Assembly: GCA_903927005.1 (NCBI GenBank) | Contig: CAIYLH010000095.1 | Location: 1-36,184, forward strand | DNA length: 36,184 bases | Direction: 5' to 3' | Origin: an uncultured Pseudomonadota bacterium | GTDB lineage: Bacteria; Pseudomonadota; Gammaproteobacteria; Steroidobacterales; Steroidobacteraceae | Shown: positions 25,529-33,706 of the stretch, piece after piece | Numbering within the stretch: the first letter of the stretch is position 1 | How the letters are laid out: the number at the start of each line of letters is the position of its first letter | The notes under the pieces: model-generated | The model's database searches: none | The model's input: the letters and a program-made list of their open reading frames with translations, nothing else | What the model was told of the DNA's origin: nothing | Made by a program: the position numbers and the translations under genes

Positions 25529-26719
25529 CTAGATTCGTGCCAGCGCCTGGTCGAGATCGGCGATCAGGTCGGTAGCGTCTTCGATACCCACGGAGTAGCG
25601 GATCAGCGTCTCGGGAATGCCGGCGCGGGCCCGCTCTTCTGCCGTGAGTTCCACGTGACTGGTGACGGCGGGTGGCCCGGCGGTGGTTGCGACGCCGCCC
25701 AGATGTGCTGCGCGCTGCGCCAGTTGCAGGGCATTGAGTACGGTGCGAAGTTCCGGCGCGCCGCCGCGCGGCACGAACGACAGTACGCCACCGAATCCAC
25801 GCATCTGTCTTGCCGCGATCGCGTGGCCCGGATGCGTGTCGAGTCCCGGATAGTAGACGGCGACTACTTTCGGATGCCTGCGCAGGTGCTCGGCGATCGT
25901 CTGGGCGCTCTGGTTGTGTCTGGCCATGCGCAGGCCCAGCGTCTTCATGCCGCGCAGGATTGCATAGGCGGCATCCGCGTGCAGCGTGGCGCCGGCGATC
26001 TCGCGGAAATGGTGGACGCGCTGCACCAGTTCGGCGCGACCGGTAACGAGTCCGCCCATGACGTCCGAGTGGCCGCCGAGGAACTTCGTTGCACTGTACA
26101 GAACCAGGTCGCTGCCGAGCGCTGCGGGCAGCTGGTTGTACGGCGTGGCAAACGTGTTGTCTGTCACGACAACCGCGCCGTGGTGGTGGGCGATGGCGCT
26201 GAGGCGCTCGATGTCGACGACCTTGAGCGTCGGATTGGTGGGCGTCTCCAGGTACAGCAGCTTGCAGCCGAGCGCGATTTCGCGCTCCAGCTGCGCAAAG
26301 TCGCTGGTGTTGCAAAGCGTTGCCTGGATGCCGAACCGCGGCAGGAACTCCTCGAACAGCACGTTGGTGCCGCCGTAGGAGTCCTTGATGCTGACCACGC
26401 GATCCCCCGGCGAGAGCAGCGCAAACAGCGTCGAGCTGATTGCCGCCATGCCAGTGGCGAATCCAGCACCGGCCTCGGTGCCGTCGAGTCGCGCGATCTT
26501 CGCTTCCAGAACCGCGAGCGTCGGGTTGCTGTTGCGCGAGTAGATATGGCCTTCTCGCTGGTGTAGGGCAACGGCCTGCCAGCTATCGAGGTCGGGGTAG
26601 GCGAAGGTGGCCGAGTTCACGATCGGCATCGTGGCGGCACCATACGGGAACGGTCCCTCCTCGGCGGCCCAGACGGCCTCGGTATCGAACTCAGCAGTTG
26701 GGCGGGTCTTGTCGGTCAT
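25529..26719 (-). CDS. Cys/Met-metabolism PLP-dependent enzyme (gamma-synthase/lyase family)
   Basis: 396 aa from ATG 26719; the frame is open further upstream but that part overlaps the EamA gene. Fold type I PLP enzyme with SRNSNPTLAVLEAKIARLDG, the cofactor Asp187 in VVTDNTFATPYNQ and the Schiff-base Lys212 in LVLYSATKFLGGHSDVMGG. This is the cystathionine gamma-synthase/methionine gamma-lyase/O-acylhomoserine sulfhydrylase superfamily; sequence alone does not separate these reactions. It lies 32 nt after an EamA exporter gene on the same strand. Confidence 0.93.
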   Translation of the reverse strand: MTDKTRPTAEFDTEAVWAAEEGPFPYGAATMPIVNSATFAYPDLDSWQAVALHQREGHIYSRNSNPTLAVLEAKIARLDGTEAGAGFATGMAAISSTLFALLSPGDRVVSIKDSYGGTNVLFEEFLPRFGIQATLCNTSDFAQLEREIALGCKLLYLETPTNPTLKVVDIERLSAIAHHHGAVVVTDNTFATPYNQLPAALGSDLVLYSATKFLGGHSDVMGGLVTGRAELVQRVHHFREIAGATLHADAAYAILRGMKTLGLRMARHNQSAQTIAEHLRRHPKVVAVYYPGLDTHPGHAIAARQMRGFGGVLSFVPRGGAPELRTVLNALQLAQRAAHLGGVATTAGPPAVTSHVELTAEERARAGIPETLIRYSVGIEDATDLIADLDQALARI

Positions 26720-26751
26720 GGTGCGTCCGTGAAGCCGGCGTTGAGGGCCGG

Positions 26752-27681
26752 TTAGTTCGAGCGGTTGAAGATCTGGCGGACGTTGACGACGAGGATGCCG
26801 CCCAGCACCAGCAGCGAGCCGACCAGGAAGCGTGCTTCGAGCGGTTCGCCAAGCAGTACGACGCCTGCGGCAACCCCGAACAGCGGCGTCAGCAGCGAGA
26901 GCAGCATCAGGCGCGAGGTCAGGTAGTGGCTGAGCATCCAGAACCAAAGCTGGTAGGTCGCAATCGCGATCACCAGCGTCTGGAAGACGAGCGCGAGTAT
27001 CGCGCGCCCGGTCGGTGCGACGGCGGATTCGCCATTCGCGTACGAGAAACTGAACAGCACCAGCGACGCGGTCGCCACCTGATAGAGGACGATCTTTGCT
27101 GTGGAGGCTGTGCTGACACGGGTGCGCCGCAGCACGACGTTGCTCAGCCCCCAGACGGCACCTGCGCAAAGCGCCAGCAGGTCGCCGGTGATCAGTTCAG
27201 CGACGGGCCGTGCGCTGTACCCGAGGAAGGCGACTGCGATGCCGATGAACGCCAGCGCGATGCCCAGCCACTGGCCACGACTCAGTCGCTCCTCAGGGAC
27301 CACCTGCAGGCCCAGCGCTGTAAAAATTGGCGCTGAGTAGAGGAAAACGACGGTATGTGCTGCAGTCGTATGGACCAGTGCTTCGCCGACGAAAATGAAT
27401 TCGACCGCGAAGCACAGGCCCAGCAGCAGCCCGCTTGGCAGGGTGCCGTCGGTGAACGCGCGCAGGCCTTCGCGGCGCAGGACGAGCGTGCCGAAAAAGA
27501 GCGTCGAGCAGGCGAAGCGGATCGCCAGCTGCATCGTCGGGGCGACGTCGCCGGCAACGGATTTCATCACGACCTGCTGCGCGCCCCAGATCATGCAGAT
27601 GCCGACCATCAGGGCGATCGCGCGCCCGTCTAGGGCATGGCGGGTCGTCGCGGCCGGTGGGGGGGCGGTCGTGGAACTCAT
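26752..27681 (-). CDS. EamA/DMT-family transporter
   Basis: 309 aa from ATG 27681; the longer frame to 27801 gives a non-membrane, Cys/Arg-rich extension that I reject. About ten membrane helices in two EamA repeats: ALMVGICMIWGAQQVVMKSVAGD opens the first and DLLALCAGAVWGLSNVVLRR the second. The end has LLGEPLEARFLVGSLLVLGGILVV. It precedes the PLP enzyme in a two-gene unit and might export a sulfur-containing or related amino acid, which is inference from pairing only. Confidence 0.9.
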   Translation of the reverse strand: MSSTTAPPPAATTRHALDGRAIALMVGICMIWGAQQVVMKSVAGDVAPTMQLAIRFACSTLFFGTLVLRREGLRAFTDGTLPSGLLLGLCFAVEFIFVGEALVHTTAAHTVVFLYSAPIFTALGLQVVPEERLSRGQWLGIALAFIGIAVAFLGYSARPVAELITGDLLALCAGAVWGLSNVVLRRTRVSTASTAKIVLYQVATASLVLFSFSYANGESAVAPTGRAILALVFQTLVIAIATYQLWFWMLSHYLTSRLMLLSLLTPLFGVAAGVVLLGEPLEARFLVGSLLVLGGILVVNVRQIFNRSN

Positions 27682-27822
27682 TGCAAACGCGATCCGGGGG
27701 CGGCAACAGGAGCGACATGGTAGCGGCTGCCAGCCAACGCGGTTACACAGAACTGCCACTGGGCCCGGGTCGGTGACGGACGCGGCGGGTCGAGGGCGCA
27801 AATCGCCCCCATAAATCCGTCC

Positions 27823-28089
27823 CTAGAAGCCGCAGGCTCCGCCGCCGCAGGCCCGCGCGGCGCAGGGGCTTGTGTCGCAGGGCCGCTCTTGCTGACTGCC
27901 GAGTGCGCCTGCGCGCAGCACGTGGCCGCCAGTGATCAGCCGCGTGATCGGGGTCGCGCGCGGCGTGGCGCCCGGCTCCCGGCCGGTGCGCTGACAGAGC
28001 TCACCCCAGGTGGTGAGCTTCTCGGCGAGCTTGTGCTCAACCTCGAGCACCTCGCCGTTTGCGGGGCAAACATAGTCGTAGGTGGGCAT
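27823..28089 (-). CDS. FmdB-like putative zinc-ribbon protein
   Basis: 88 aa starting MPTYDYVCPANGEVLEVEHKL, the standard opening of FmdB-family regulatory/zinc-ribbon proteins, followed by the ITRLITGGHV segment and a Cys/Gly-rich tail (CDTSPCAARACGGGACGF). Only one of the usual N-terminal zinc-ribbon cysteines is present, so metal binding may involve the C-terminal cysteines. Function in the family is unknown. Confidence 0.82.
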   Translation of the reverse strand: MPTYDYVCPANGEVLEVEHKLAEKLTTWGELCQRTGREPGATPRATPITRLITGGHVLRAGALGSQQERPCDTSPCAARACGGGACGF

Positions 28090-28176
28090 GGCGACATTTT
28101 AGCCTGTCGCTGTGACGCGTACAGAAGCGTCCGCACCCAGGGGCGGCGCGCAGGTGGGTCTAGTAGGCGAGTCGGA

Positions 28177-28296
28177 CTACTGCAGCAGGCCCGTCAGCCC
28201 CCAGCCTAGTGTGCCCATCGCCGACAGGACGGCAACGGTCATCAGGAATGCACCGACGAGGAATATAACGCTCGCTAACCCAGGGCTGGTCTTCAT
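28177..28296 (-). CDS. 39-aa single-helix membrane microprotein
   Basis: ATG 28296 is preceded by a strong SD (AAGGGGG, 28305-28311 on the opposite strand). The product starts MKTSPGLASV, contains one long hydrophobic helix (about residues 8-30) and ends GWGLTGLLQ. The good SD, complete membrane helix and isolated position with its own start support a real gene. It resembles small stress- or enzyme-associated membrane peptides in general form only. It is upstream of and co-directional with the FmdB-like gene. No family recognised. Confidence 0.65.
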   Translation of the reverse strand: MKTSPGLASVIFLVGAFLMTVAVLSAMGTLGWGLTGLLQ

Positions 28297-28311
28297 GACT
28301 GCATCCCCCTT

Positions 28312-28873
28312 GAGGATTTAAACGATTCGGGCAACCCATGATCTATGCCTCGGATAAAGCAAGGGCAAGCTGCGGTCATCCGTTACGGGGAGGTCGCAGT
28401 TTTATAGCGATTTGGTGGTAAGCGGCTAACATGTTTTTCCGGCGAGGGGTGGGGCCAATGACGGCCTATAGATCAGTCAGGCTGGGTTTGCGGCCGGGTG
28501 GAGGTTAGCGGCAGCATCGGCCAAATGGCGCCAACGGCTAGTAACAAGGCTTGCCCTGAACGGTCGGGCTGACGGGATTTGACCCCGCGACGGAAGTTCC
28601 GAATGCCCTAGAGCGACCATCAGGCGTCAAAAAGTCTATACCCGTCAATAGGTTAAAAAATAGCAGGGTGCAGTTAAGTCCGCCTGGATGCACCTGCAAG
28701 CAATTTGTGCAGTGGCGCGGCTTAGCCACAGGTCGACTAAGTACATGCCCTAATCTATTCTCTAAAAGCTGGGATCAGCATTTGACAACTGGTCGAACAT
28801 TCACAGCCGCCGCACGATCGCGGCGGCGAAGCACCGCTGCTGCGGTTCCAGCCAGACGTCGCCGGAGTTCCAG
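28312..28873. other. Gene-poor junction between core and accessory DNA
   Basis: About 560 nt without a convincing gene. It contains a tRNA-like remnant (separate entry), and the short open frames here look like shadows of that remnant. I see no insertion sequence ends or terminator. The promoter of the microprotein gene should be near 28320-28380. Confidence 0.5.
28562..28612 (-). pseudogene. 3'-half tRNA remnant (tRNA-Pro-like)
   Basis: On the minus strand a T-arm is recognisable: GCGGG, loop GTCAAAT, CCCGT, with the loop's first T replaced by G. It is followed by an acceptor-like CAGCCCG and ACC. Upstream is a degraded anticodon region containing TTCGGA. No matching 5' acceptor (CGGGCTG) or D-arm is present. 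The arrangement parallels the tRNA-like sequence at 33860-33921 in the same orientation. It is most likely the residue of an integration event at a tRNA gene. Confidence 0.55.
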
Positions 28874-29287
28874 ATGATTCGCGGAAGCCGTAGGAACGGT
28901 CGCCGCCCGGCAAACAGCTGCGAAGCAGTTTCTTCTGCAGCCAGCTCCCCCGGGACGAGATCGGCTGAGGAGTCGCTCACCGTGGCGGAAGCGGGTCTCC
29001 CGCTCGCAGGCGGCGCTTCGGCTGGTGGTCTGAAGGCGTTCGAGGCGTTCTACTCAGGCCCCTCCGGCAACGGCAAGCCCGGCATCGCGCTCGTGGTGGT
29101 ACAGCCGCGGGTGCCACAACACACCAGCATCCTCACCGACCTGATCAAGCGCTACACGGACCTGCGGGTGGTCGAGGTCAAGGAAGGCGTGAGCTACGCC
29201 GAATCGCGGCGCGCTGCGCCCGCCTCAAAACCTTTGCCGCCGCTTTCTGTCATGACGGACTCTTTAGCACTCCCTTTATCGGCCTAG
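28874..29287 (+). pseudogene. Truncated CheB methylesterase-domain fragment
   Basis: The 137-codon frame carries residues that match the start of a CheB domain: GGASAGGLKAFEAFYSG, then GIALVVVQPRVPQHTSILTDLIKRYTDLRVVEVKEGV, as in CheB or CheB-CheR fusion proteins. After about 65 matching residues the similarity stops and the frame ends in an unrelated tail. The catalytic Ser region is present; the His and Asp of CheB are missing. The first about 40 residues are Arg/Ser-rich, like the variable N-termini of CheB-CheR fusions. It ends exactly where the hybrid kinase begins. I regard it as a gene remnant. Confidence 0.7.
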
Positions 29288-29296
29288 GTGCAATCA

Positions 29297-31990
29297 ATGA
29301 AGTTCGATCAGGCACCTTTGCTGCTTCCGACCGTTCTGGATTCTCCGAGGCAAGTCCGGTATTCAGTTGCCGCGGCCATCTTTGGCATCGCGCTCGCATT
29401 TCGGTTTGCCCTGTTGCCGGTTGACGCTGGCTACCCGTACATCACTTTCTATGCCGCCGTTGCGACTGCCTTCTTTGTTTGCGGTCCCGGGCCGGGTGTG
29501 ATGACGATTGTTTTGTCATCGCTTGCGTGCTGGTACATCTTTAGCCCGCCGGTCTGGTCGTTCCAATTGGATTTCCACGGCATCACTGCCTTGGCGCTTT
29601 TCATCGCGTCCGGTTCGCTGATTGGCGTGACTGCGAGTGGTTTACAAAATGTGCTGCATGCGCTTCGAATTAGCGAAGAGCGCTTTCGGATGCTGATCTC
29701 AAGCAATCACGTCGCCATCCTCCAGGTCGACGAACTGAGCGGCAGAATTCTCGACGCAAATGACTCAGCAGTGCGCATGTACGGCTATTCTCATGAGCAA
29801 CTCTGCGCGATGAGCATGCCTGACGTCGGCGTTGACGAGAGCACCGCGATCATTGAGCAACGCAACAAGATGTTCAACGAAGACCTCAACTTCTATACTT
29901 GTCAGAATCGCACGGCGACAGGCGAGTGGCGCACTGTCGAGGTTCATGCAACTTCAATCGTTAGCGGGCGTGAACGTGTCCTTGTAAAGCTCGTTCAGGA
30001 CATCACCGAGCGCATAGCATCTGAGCGCGAGCGCGACCGCCTGGTGGAAATCATTGAGAGGTCCACCGACTTCATCTCGACCGCCGACATGCAAGGTCAT
30101 CTGGCATTTCTCAATAGGGCGGGAGCGAGGCTGATCGGCCTTGCCGACGACGTCGACGTGACCTCCCTGGAAATAAAGGATATGCATCCCGCGTGGGCCA
30201 CAAGACGTGTGCTGAATGAAGGCATTGCGAGCGTGCTGCAGAACGGTTTCTGGAGCGGAGAGACGGCGGTGTTGGACCACAGAAATGGACATGAGATCGC
30301 CGTCGATCAGCTTCTGCTGGTTCATCGTGACGAGTCGGGAAAGCCAGTGTTCCTTTCGACCATCATGCGCGACCTGACCGAGCGTAAGCATGCGGAGGAG
30401 GCGCTGAAGCGGGAGACGGCCTTTCTAGAGGAAGCCCAAGCCCTGGGTCATCTCGGCAGTTGGGAATATCTTGTCGAGACCCAGGAGACGTTTTGGTCGG
30501 CTGAGGAGTGCAGGATCTACGGAATCGCGCCGCAGGGGATCTCGCCCCCGTATGACGAGATGCTCAAGCATCACATTCATCCGGATGACGCCGTTGCTTT
30601 GGATGAAGCCTTTGGCAAAGCCATGAAGAACGGATCGGTGTTTGAGTTGGAGCACCGGATCGTGCGTCCGGACGGTAGCGTGCGGGTCATCTATGACCGA
30701 GCGCGGCCCTGTTTTGACGATCAAGGAAAGCTGCAGAAGTACACGGGATCCAGCTTGGACATCACCGATCGCAAGCGGATCGAAGAAGATTTGAGGGTGG
30801 CCAAGGATGCCGCGGAAGCCGCCAGCATCGCAAAGAGCCAGTTCCTCGCGACCATGAGCCACGAAATTCGTACGCCGATGAACGGCATTCTTGGCATGGC
30901 GCACATGCTGCTCTCCCCCACGCTGGCCGTGGCTGATCGCCTGAAATACGCGCGCACCGCTCTGGATTCGGGAGTCGCGCTGCTCACGTTGCTGGACGAC
31001 ATTCTGGACCTTGCAAAGATCGAAGCGGGCAAGCTCACTTTTGGGTCGGCGATCTTCACGATGGACCACCTCCTGAGCGAGGTCGTGTCCATATTCGCGG
31101 CTTCCGCGCGGGAGAAGGGCCTGGAACTTCGCGCCAACTGGGTCGGCCCCACGGCCGCGTACTACCTCGGCGACGAGCAGCGCTTGCGTCAGATGCTGAG
31201 CAACTACGTCAGTAACGGCATCAAGTTCACTGAACGAGGAATCGTCAGCATTGAGGTGCGGGAGGTTTCCCGCGACGCGGATCAGGCGCAGATCGAGTTT
31301 GCCGTTTCTGATACCGGGATTGGCGTGGACCGAGACGCGCAGGCGCGCTTGTTTAGCGAATTTTCCCAGGGAGATGCATCCATCACGCGTCGGTTCGGCG
31401 GCAGCGGACTTGGCCTGTCCATCGTCAAGCTGCTTGCTGAATTGTTGGGGGGCGCGGTGGGGATGGAAAGTACGCCCGGTGTCGGCTCCCGCTTCTGGTT
31501 CCGGGTCGCGCTGCAGGTTGCGGTGCAGACAGATGCTGGGGTGGCGCAGCACGTGCCAGAGGACGCGCCGGCGTCGCACAGTGGCGAATGGCCGCAATTC
31601 CTCGGACGGGTGCTCGTCGTTGAGGACGATGAAATCAATCGCATGGTGATCGAGGCGCTGCTGGGGAGGTTTGGGGTGGCCCCCTGCGTTGCGCAAGACG
31701 GCGAACAGGGTGTCAGCGAGGTCCTGCGGGGCACAGGCATGAACTTGATCCTAATGGACATTCACATGCCGGTGATGGACGGTTATGAAGCGACAGCGCG
31801 CATCCGCCGTTGGGAGGTTGAAACTAGCGCCTCGCGCTGTCCTATCGTTGGCCTGACTGCCGACGCCTTCGCGGAGGTTCGTCAACGATGCCTGGATGCT
31901 GGCATGGACGGGTATCTGGTCAAACCGATTGCCTCGCTGAATGTTTTGGAGGGCGTCCTGCGGAAATATCTGCCGCTACGCGTTGAATAG
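29297..31990 (+). CDS. Hybrid sensor histidine kinase/response regulator
   Basis: 897 aa from ATG 29297 (AGGTG 6 nt upstream; GTG 29288 possible). Domain order: N-terminal DUF4118-type membrane region with about four helices (residues 20-115), three PAS/PAC domains (about 124-245, 255-370, 385-495), HisKA dimerisation domain with the phosphate acceptor in FLATMSHEIRTPMNG (His522), HATPase_c with N box SNYVSNGIKFTERG and G boxes DTGIGVD and GGSGLGLSIV, and a C-terminal receiver with phosphoacceptor Asp821 in LILMDIHMPVMDG and the conserved Lys in GYLVKPI. It should be an inner-membrane phosphorelay sensor. No dedicated output gene adjoins, so the downstream partner is unknown. Confidence 0.95.
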   Translation: MKFDQAPLLLPTVLDSPRQVRYSVAAAIFGIALAFRFALLPVDAGYPYITFYAAVATAFFVCGPGPGVMTIVLSSLACWYIFSPPVWSFQLDFHGITALALFIASGSLIGVTASGLQNVLHALRISEERFRMLISSNHVAILQVDELSGRILDANDSAVRMYGYSHEQLCAMSMPDVGVDESTAIIEQRNKMFNEDLNFYTCQNRTATGEWRTVEVHATSIVSGRERVLVKLVQDITERIASERERDRLVEIIERSTDFISTADMQGHLAFLNRAGARLIGLADDVDVTSLEIKDMHPAWATRRVLNEGIASVLQNGFWSGETAVLDHRNGHEIAVDQLLLVHRDESGKPVFLSTIMRDLTERKHAEEALKRETAFLEEAQALGHLGSWEYLVETQETFWSAEECRIYGIAPQGISPPYDEMLKHHIHPDDAVALDEAFGKAMKNGSVFELEHRIVRPDGSVRVIYDRARPCFDDQGKLQKYTGSSLDITDRKRIEEDLRVAKDAAEAASIAKSQFLATMSHEIRTPMNGILGMAHMLLSPTLAVADRLKYARTALDSGVALLTLLDDILDLAKIEAGKLTFGSAIFTMDHLLSEVVSIFAASAREKGLELRANWVGPTAAYYLGDEQRLRQMLSNYVSNGIKFTERGIVSIEVREVSRDADQAQIEFAVSDTGIGVDRDAQARLFSEFSQGDASITRRFGGSGLGLSIVKLLAELLGGAVGMESTPGVGSRFWFRVALQVAVQTDAGVAQHVPEDAPASHSGEWPQFLGRVLVVEDDEINRMVIEALLGRFGVAPCVAQDGEQGVSEVLRGTGMNLILMDIHMPVMDGYEATARIRRWEVETSASRCPIVGLTADAFAEVRQRCLDAGMDGYLVKPIASLNVLEGVLRKYLPLRVE

Positions 31991-32170
31991 CGGGCCCGCT
32001 GGGTGTGGTGGCGGACACCGTCCGAGGAAGATTTAATCGATACGCCTCACGCTGCGTCATCGTCTTCCTGCCGTTGCGCGCGACGGCGCCGTACTCGACT
32101 CGCGCAGGCTGAGCTATACCCGGCCTTAAGGTGACCGGCAGGGGCTAGGCGGCAAAAGCCGAGTTATAGA

Positions 32171-32209
32171 AATTCCATAAACTTGTATTTTTTGCAAGTA
32201 TATGGAATT
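32171..32209 (+). promoter_or_regulatory. Inverted repeat operator before abiEi
   Basis: Two 15-nt arms, AATTCCATAAACTTG (32171-32185) and CAAGTATATGGAATT (32195-32209), are complementary at 14 of 15 positions around a 9-nt AT-rich spacer. The element ends 8 nt before the abiEi start. AbiEi antitoxins are known to repress their own operon by binding inverted repeats at the promoter, so this is the expected operator. An AT-rich TATATAAG follows before the ATG. Confidence 0.75.
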
Positions 32210-32217
32210 ATATAAGA

Positions 32218-32871
32218 ATGCAAACGCTGACTGAAACACTGATTGAACAAGGTCTTATAGAGCGTGTGCTCTCCGAGCGTCAGCTGGAGCGAGCCATCGG
32301 GGGGACGCCCACTCGACGCTACGGCCAGGTTAATCGAGCGCTCAAAGCCCAAGAGCTCATCCGCATCCGGCGCGGACTTTATGTCCTTGCGCCCAAGTAC
32401 CGCACCCAACCGCCTCACCCCTTTGCCGTTGCTCAGGCGCTCGCACCTGGCGGTTATGTTTCTTTTGAAACGGCGCTGAGCGTTCACGGTTGGATTCCGG
32501 AAGGCGTTCGCGTCACTGCCAGCGTCGTCCCCGGCAGAAAGTCGTCTCAGCTCGAGCATGTCACGCTCGGCAGCTACGCTTTCCACCCGCTCGCCCTGCA
32601 TAAAGAGAGCTTTCTCGAACTCATTGAACGCCGGCAGTTTGGATCGCAGACGGCATGGGTCGCCAAACCCCTGCGTGCGCTCATGGATCTCGTCACTTTG
32701 AGAAAGCTCGAATGGCAGGGCCTCGCTTGGCTCACTGACGGCATGCGCATCGACCCACAGCTGCTGTGCAAGGTCACCCGGACTCAGATTCAAACGCTGT
32801 CGCGCGTATATAAGCAACAGCGTCCCAGCGCCTTCCTGGACGCCCTCGCCAAAGCGCTCGGCCGTGATTGA
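32218..32871 (+). CDS. abiEi: AbiEi-family antitoxin/autorepressor
   Basis: 217 aa. The N-terminal winged-helix part includes ARYGQVNRAL-like and LIRIRRGLYVLAPKY segments. The middle has the AbiEi signature GYVSFETALSVHGWIPEGV, and the C-terminal domain holds WVAKPLRALMDLVTLRKL. Type IV antitoxins of this family act as transcriptional autorepressors and counter the toxin without binding it directly. Its stop is overlapped by the toxin start. It lies next to an inverted repeat that fits its operator. Confidence in the family is high. Confidence 0.92.
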   Translation: MQTLTETLIEQGLIERVLSERQLERAIGGTPTRRYGQVNRALKAQELIRIRRGLYVLAPKYRTQPPHPFAVAQALAPGGYVSFETALSVHGWIPEGVRVTASVVPGRKSSQLEHVTLGSYAFHPLALHKESFLELIERRQFGSQTAWVAKPLRALMDLVTLRKLEWQGLAWLTDGMRIDPQLLCKVTRTQIQTLSRVYKQQRPSAFLDALAKALGRD

Positions 32872-33706
32872 TCTCATCCGCCAACGCCTCGCTTCCTACA
32901 ACGCCAGGAGCGCTGTGGAGGAGGAGCAGGCAACCAAAGAAATCCTGCAAGAAGTCGCTCTGTACTTGCTTTGGCGCAGCGGCTTTTTTGAAATCGCCGC
33001 CTTCCAGGGTGGCACGAGCCTGCGCATCCTGCATCGGCTACCTCGCTTTTCCGAAGACCTGGACTTTATCCTGCGACAACCCAGCAAAGTGTTTGATTGG
33101 GGGCGCTACCTGCAACCGTTGCTGACCGGACTGACTGAATTTGGTCTGCAATCTGAGGTGCTCGACAAGAGCAGGATGGATCGGAACATTCGCGAAGCAT
33201 TGCTGAAGAGCGATTCCATCAGCAATCAGCTCAATCTGAAATTCAATGAGGGCCGCAATGCTCCGACGCTTAAAATAAAGCTGGAGATCGACATTAATCC
33301 GCCCCTCGGCTCAACGTTCGCCTACACCTATCTCGACTTTCCGTTGGACTTCGAGGTTTGCCATCAGGATCTGCCCAGCAACTTGGCGCTGAAAATTCAC
33401 GCGCTGCTCTGCCGGCCATACGTTAAAGGTCGTGACTGGTACGACTTTAGCTGGTACATCAAGCAAAATATTTCGCCCAACTTGTCGCATCTGGAAGCCG
33501 CTGTCGATCAAGTCGGACCTTGGAAAGGCCAGCAGCCAAGGATTGACGCGCGATGGATCGTAGACAAACTCAACGAGAAAATCGCCACCATCGACTGGCG
33601 CGCAGCAGCGGCGGACGTTGAGCGCTTTCTCGGACCTGCCGAACGCGCGAGCCTGAAACTCTGGAGTGGGCGTTTCTTCAGCGCGAAGGCCGCGCAGCTG
33701 CAGTAG
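32864..33706 (+). CDS. abiEii: AbiEii-family nucleotidyltransferase toxin
   Basis: 280 aa from GTG 32864, overlapping abiEi by 8 nt. It belongs to the DUF1814/AbiEii nucleotidyltransferase-like family. Motif I is GGTSLR (residues 49-54), motif II FSEDLDF with Asp65 and Asp67, and the third acidic region KIKLEIDINPP. Motif IV is near KGRDWYDFSWYI. All key catalytic residues are present, so the protein looks active. Related toxins (AbiEii, MenT) transfer nucleotides to RNA substrates such as tRNA, causing growth arrest; the phage-abortive role is known for the family but not shown here. Confidence 0.93.
   Translation: MIDLIRQRLASYNARSAVEEEQATKEILQEVALYLLWRSGFFEIAAFQGGTSLRILHRLPRFSEDLDFILRQPSKVFDWGRYLQPLLTGLTEFGLQSEVLDKSRMDRNIREALLKSDSISNQLNLKFNEGRNAPTLKIKLEIDINPPLGSTFAYTYLDFPLDFEVCHQDLPSNLALKIHALLCRPYVKGRDWYDFSWYIKQNISPNLSHLEAAVDQVGPWKGQQPRIDARWIVDKLNEKIATIDWRAAAADVERFLGPAERASLKLWSGRFFSAKAAQLQ

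Noticed and set aside
26720-27169. In-frame extension upstream of the PLP enzyme
   Set aside because: It overlaps the EamA transporter gene on the same strand in another frame and gives an Arg-rich, non-homologous sequence; ATG 26719 gives the normal family length.
30425-31696. 423-codon minus-strand open frame opposite the hybrid kinase
   Set aside because: It is the antisense shadow of a gene with complete kinase motifs; its translation has no recognisable domain.
31989-32000. Perfect 12-nt palindrome AGCGGGCCCGCT after the hybrid kinase as a terminator
   Set aside because: There is no loop and no following T-tract, so it does not look like an intrinsic terminator.
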